NCBI GenBank assembly: GCA_024763185.1
Contig: JANTFY010000111.1
Location: 1-7,459, forward strand
Length of the DNA: 7,459 bases
Source of the DNA: Gammaproteobacteria bacterium
Lineage (GTDB): Bacteria; Pseudomonadota; Gammaproteobacteria; GCA-001735895
Direction of reading: 5' to 3'
Shown piece after piece: positions 7,026-7,459 of this stretch (position 1 is the first letter of the stretch; each line of letters opens with the position of its first letter). The translations under genes were made by a program, and so were the position numbers. The notes beneath the pieces were generated by a model that worked only from the letters and a program-made list of their open reading frames with translations, was not told the DNA's origin and ran no database searches.

Positions 7026-7459
7026 ATGGGCAACGAAGTCAACAAACCGCATTACTCGCGCAAGGATTATGAATTGTTCCAGCACAAGCTGGATCAGGAA
7101 ATGGAATTTGTACGCGGTCTTTTTGCGCATAATCGTTTCGATAATCAAACCCGCCGCCTCGGTTACGAGTTGGAACTGTGCCTGGTGGATGCAGAGGGTA
7201 ATCCGGCACCCATGAATCAACAGGTATTGGATACGGCAAACAATCCCCTGTTTACCTATGAGCTGGCCAAATTTAACCTCGAGATTAACGGTAATTCCTT
7301 CAACCATACTGCGGATGTCTTTGACAAGATTGAACAGGACCTGTCCACTCTGTATGCCCAGGTAGAGAATTCGGCCGCCTTGTTCAATACCCGGGTTGGC
7401 ATGTTCGGTGTCTTGCCGAGTCTGACCCCTAAACACCTTGAGCCCGATACCTACATGTC
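7026..7459 (+). CDS. Glutamate-cysteine ligase-like protein, GCS2 family (partial at right edge)
   Basis: An open frame starts at ATG 7026 and continues past the right edge, giving 144 full codons. The N-terminal pattern fits the GCS2 carboxylate-amine ligase family, whose members join an amino compound to the gamma-carboxyl of glutamate using ATP. GYELELCLVDAEGNPAP at 46-62 holds the conserved G-x-E-x-E glutamates Glu48 and Glu50. YELAKFNLEINGN at 78-90 matches the next conserved block (FN-E-N). VGMFGVLPSLTPKHL at 124-138 matches the following strand-loop. The charged opening, MGNEVNKPHYSRKDYELF, resembles the longer proteobacterial members of this group rather than short YbdK-type ones. The exact substrate (cysteine or another amine) cannot be told from this part. 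There is no clear Shine-Dalgarno before the ATG. The 19-base gap to tas and the lack of a terminator suggest one transcript. It is unrelated in sequence to the classical E. coli GshA type. Confidence 0.82.
   Translation, partial: MGNEVNKPHYSRKDYELFQHKLDQEMEFVRGLFAHNRFDNQTRRLGYELELCLVDAEGNPAPMNQQVLDTANNPLFTYELAKFNLEINGNSFNHTADVFDKIEQDLSTLYAQVENSAALFNTRVGMFGVLPSLTPKHLEPDTYM

Noticed and set aside
6933..7436. A 167-codon open frame on the minus strand at the right end.
   Set aside because: It lies opposite the GCS2-like gene and the end of tas, both of which show clear family motifs. Its translation has no recognisable domain, so it is a shadow.

Overview
The window looks like ordinary chromosomal DNA from a gammaproteobacterium. 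It has about 50% GC by eye, and genes are tightly packed and all on the + strand. Its RecJ and Tas proteins align closely with my memory of the Escherichia coli proteins over their full length. Next to them is a DUF2339/DUF3999 membrane pair of the kind seen in Pseudomonas and related groups. I cannot name a genus. I see no mobile element, CRISPR array, tRNA or rRNA, and no sharp change in base composition.

Layout, left to right. Positions 1-121 hold the last 39 codons of an unrecognised gene. After a 22-base gap comes a large DUF2339 polytopic membrane protein (144-2840). A DUF3999 protein follows (2845-4164), with a signal peptide and one C-terminal membrane anchor. Its GTG start has a Shine-Dalgarno sequence inside the end of the DUF2339 gene. 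Its stop codon overlaps the ATG of recJ (4161-5879) in an ATGA junction. These three genes therefore look like one translationally coupled unit. An AT-rich 86-base gap (5880-5965) with a small dyad and a possible promoter separates them from a tas-type aldo/keto reductase (5966-7006). Nineteen bases later a GCS2-type glutamate-cysteine ligase-like gene starts at 7026 and runs off the right edge.

Functionally, the left half pairs two uncharacterised envelope proteins with the 5'->3' single-strand exonuclease RecJ. The physical coupling is plain in the sequence, but a shared function is not shown. The right half is a possible two-gene unit of an NADPH-dependent oxidoreductase and an ATP-dependent gamma-glutamyl ligase-like enzyme, which could both serve redox or thiol metabolism. 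The best candidate for undescribed biology is the DUF2339-DUF3999 pair. I see no clear sign of a wholly new system.
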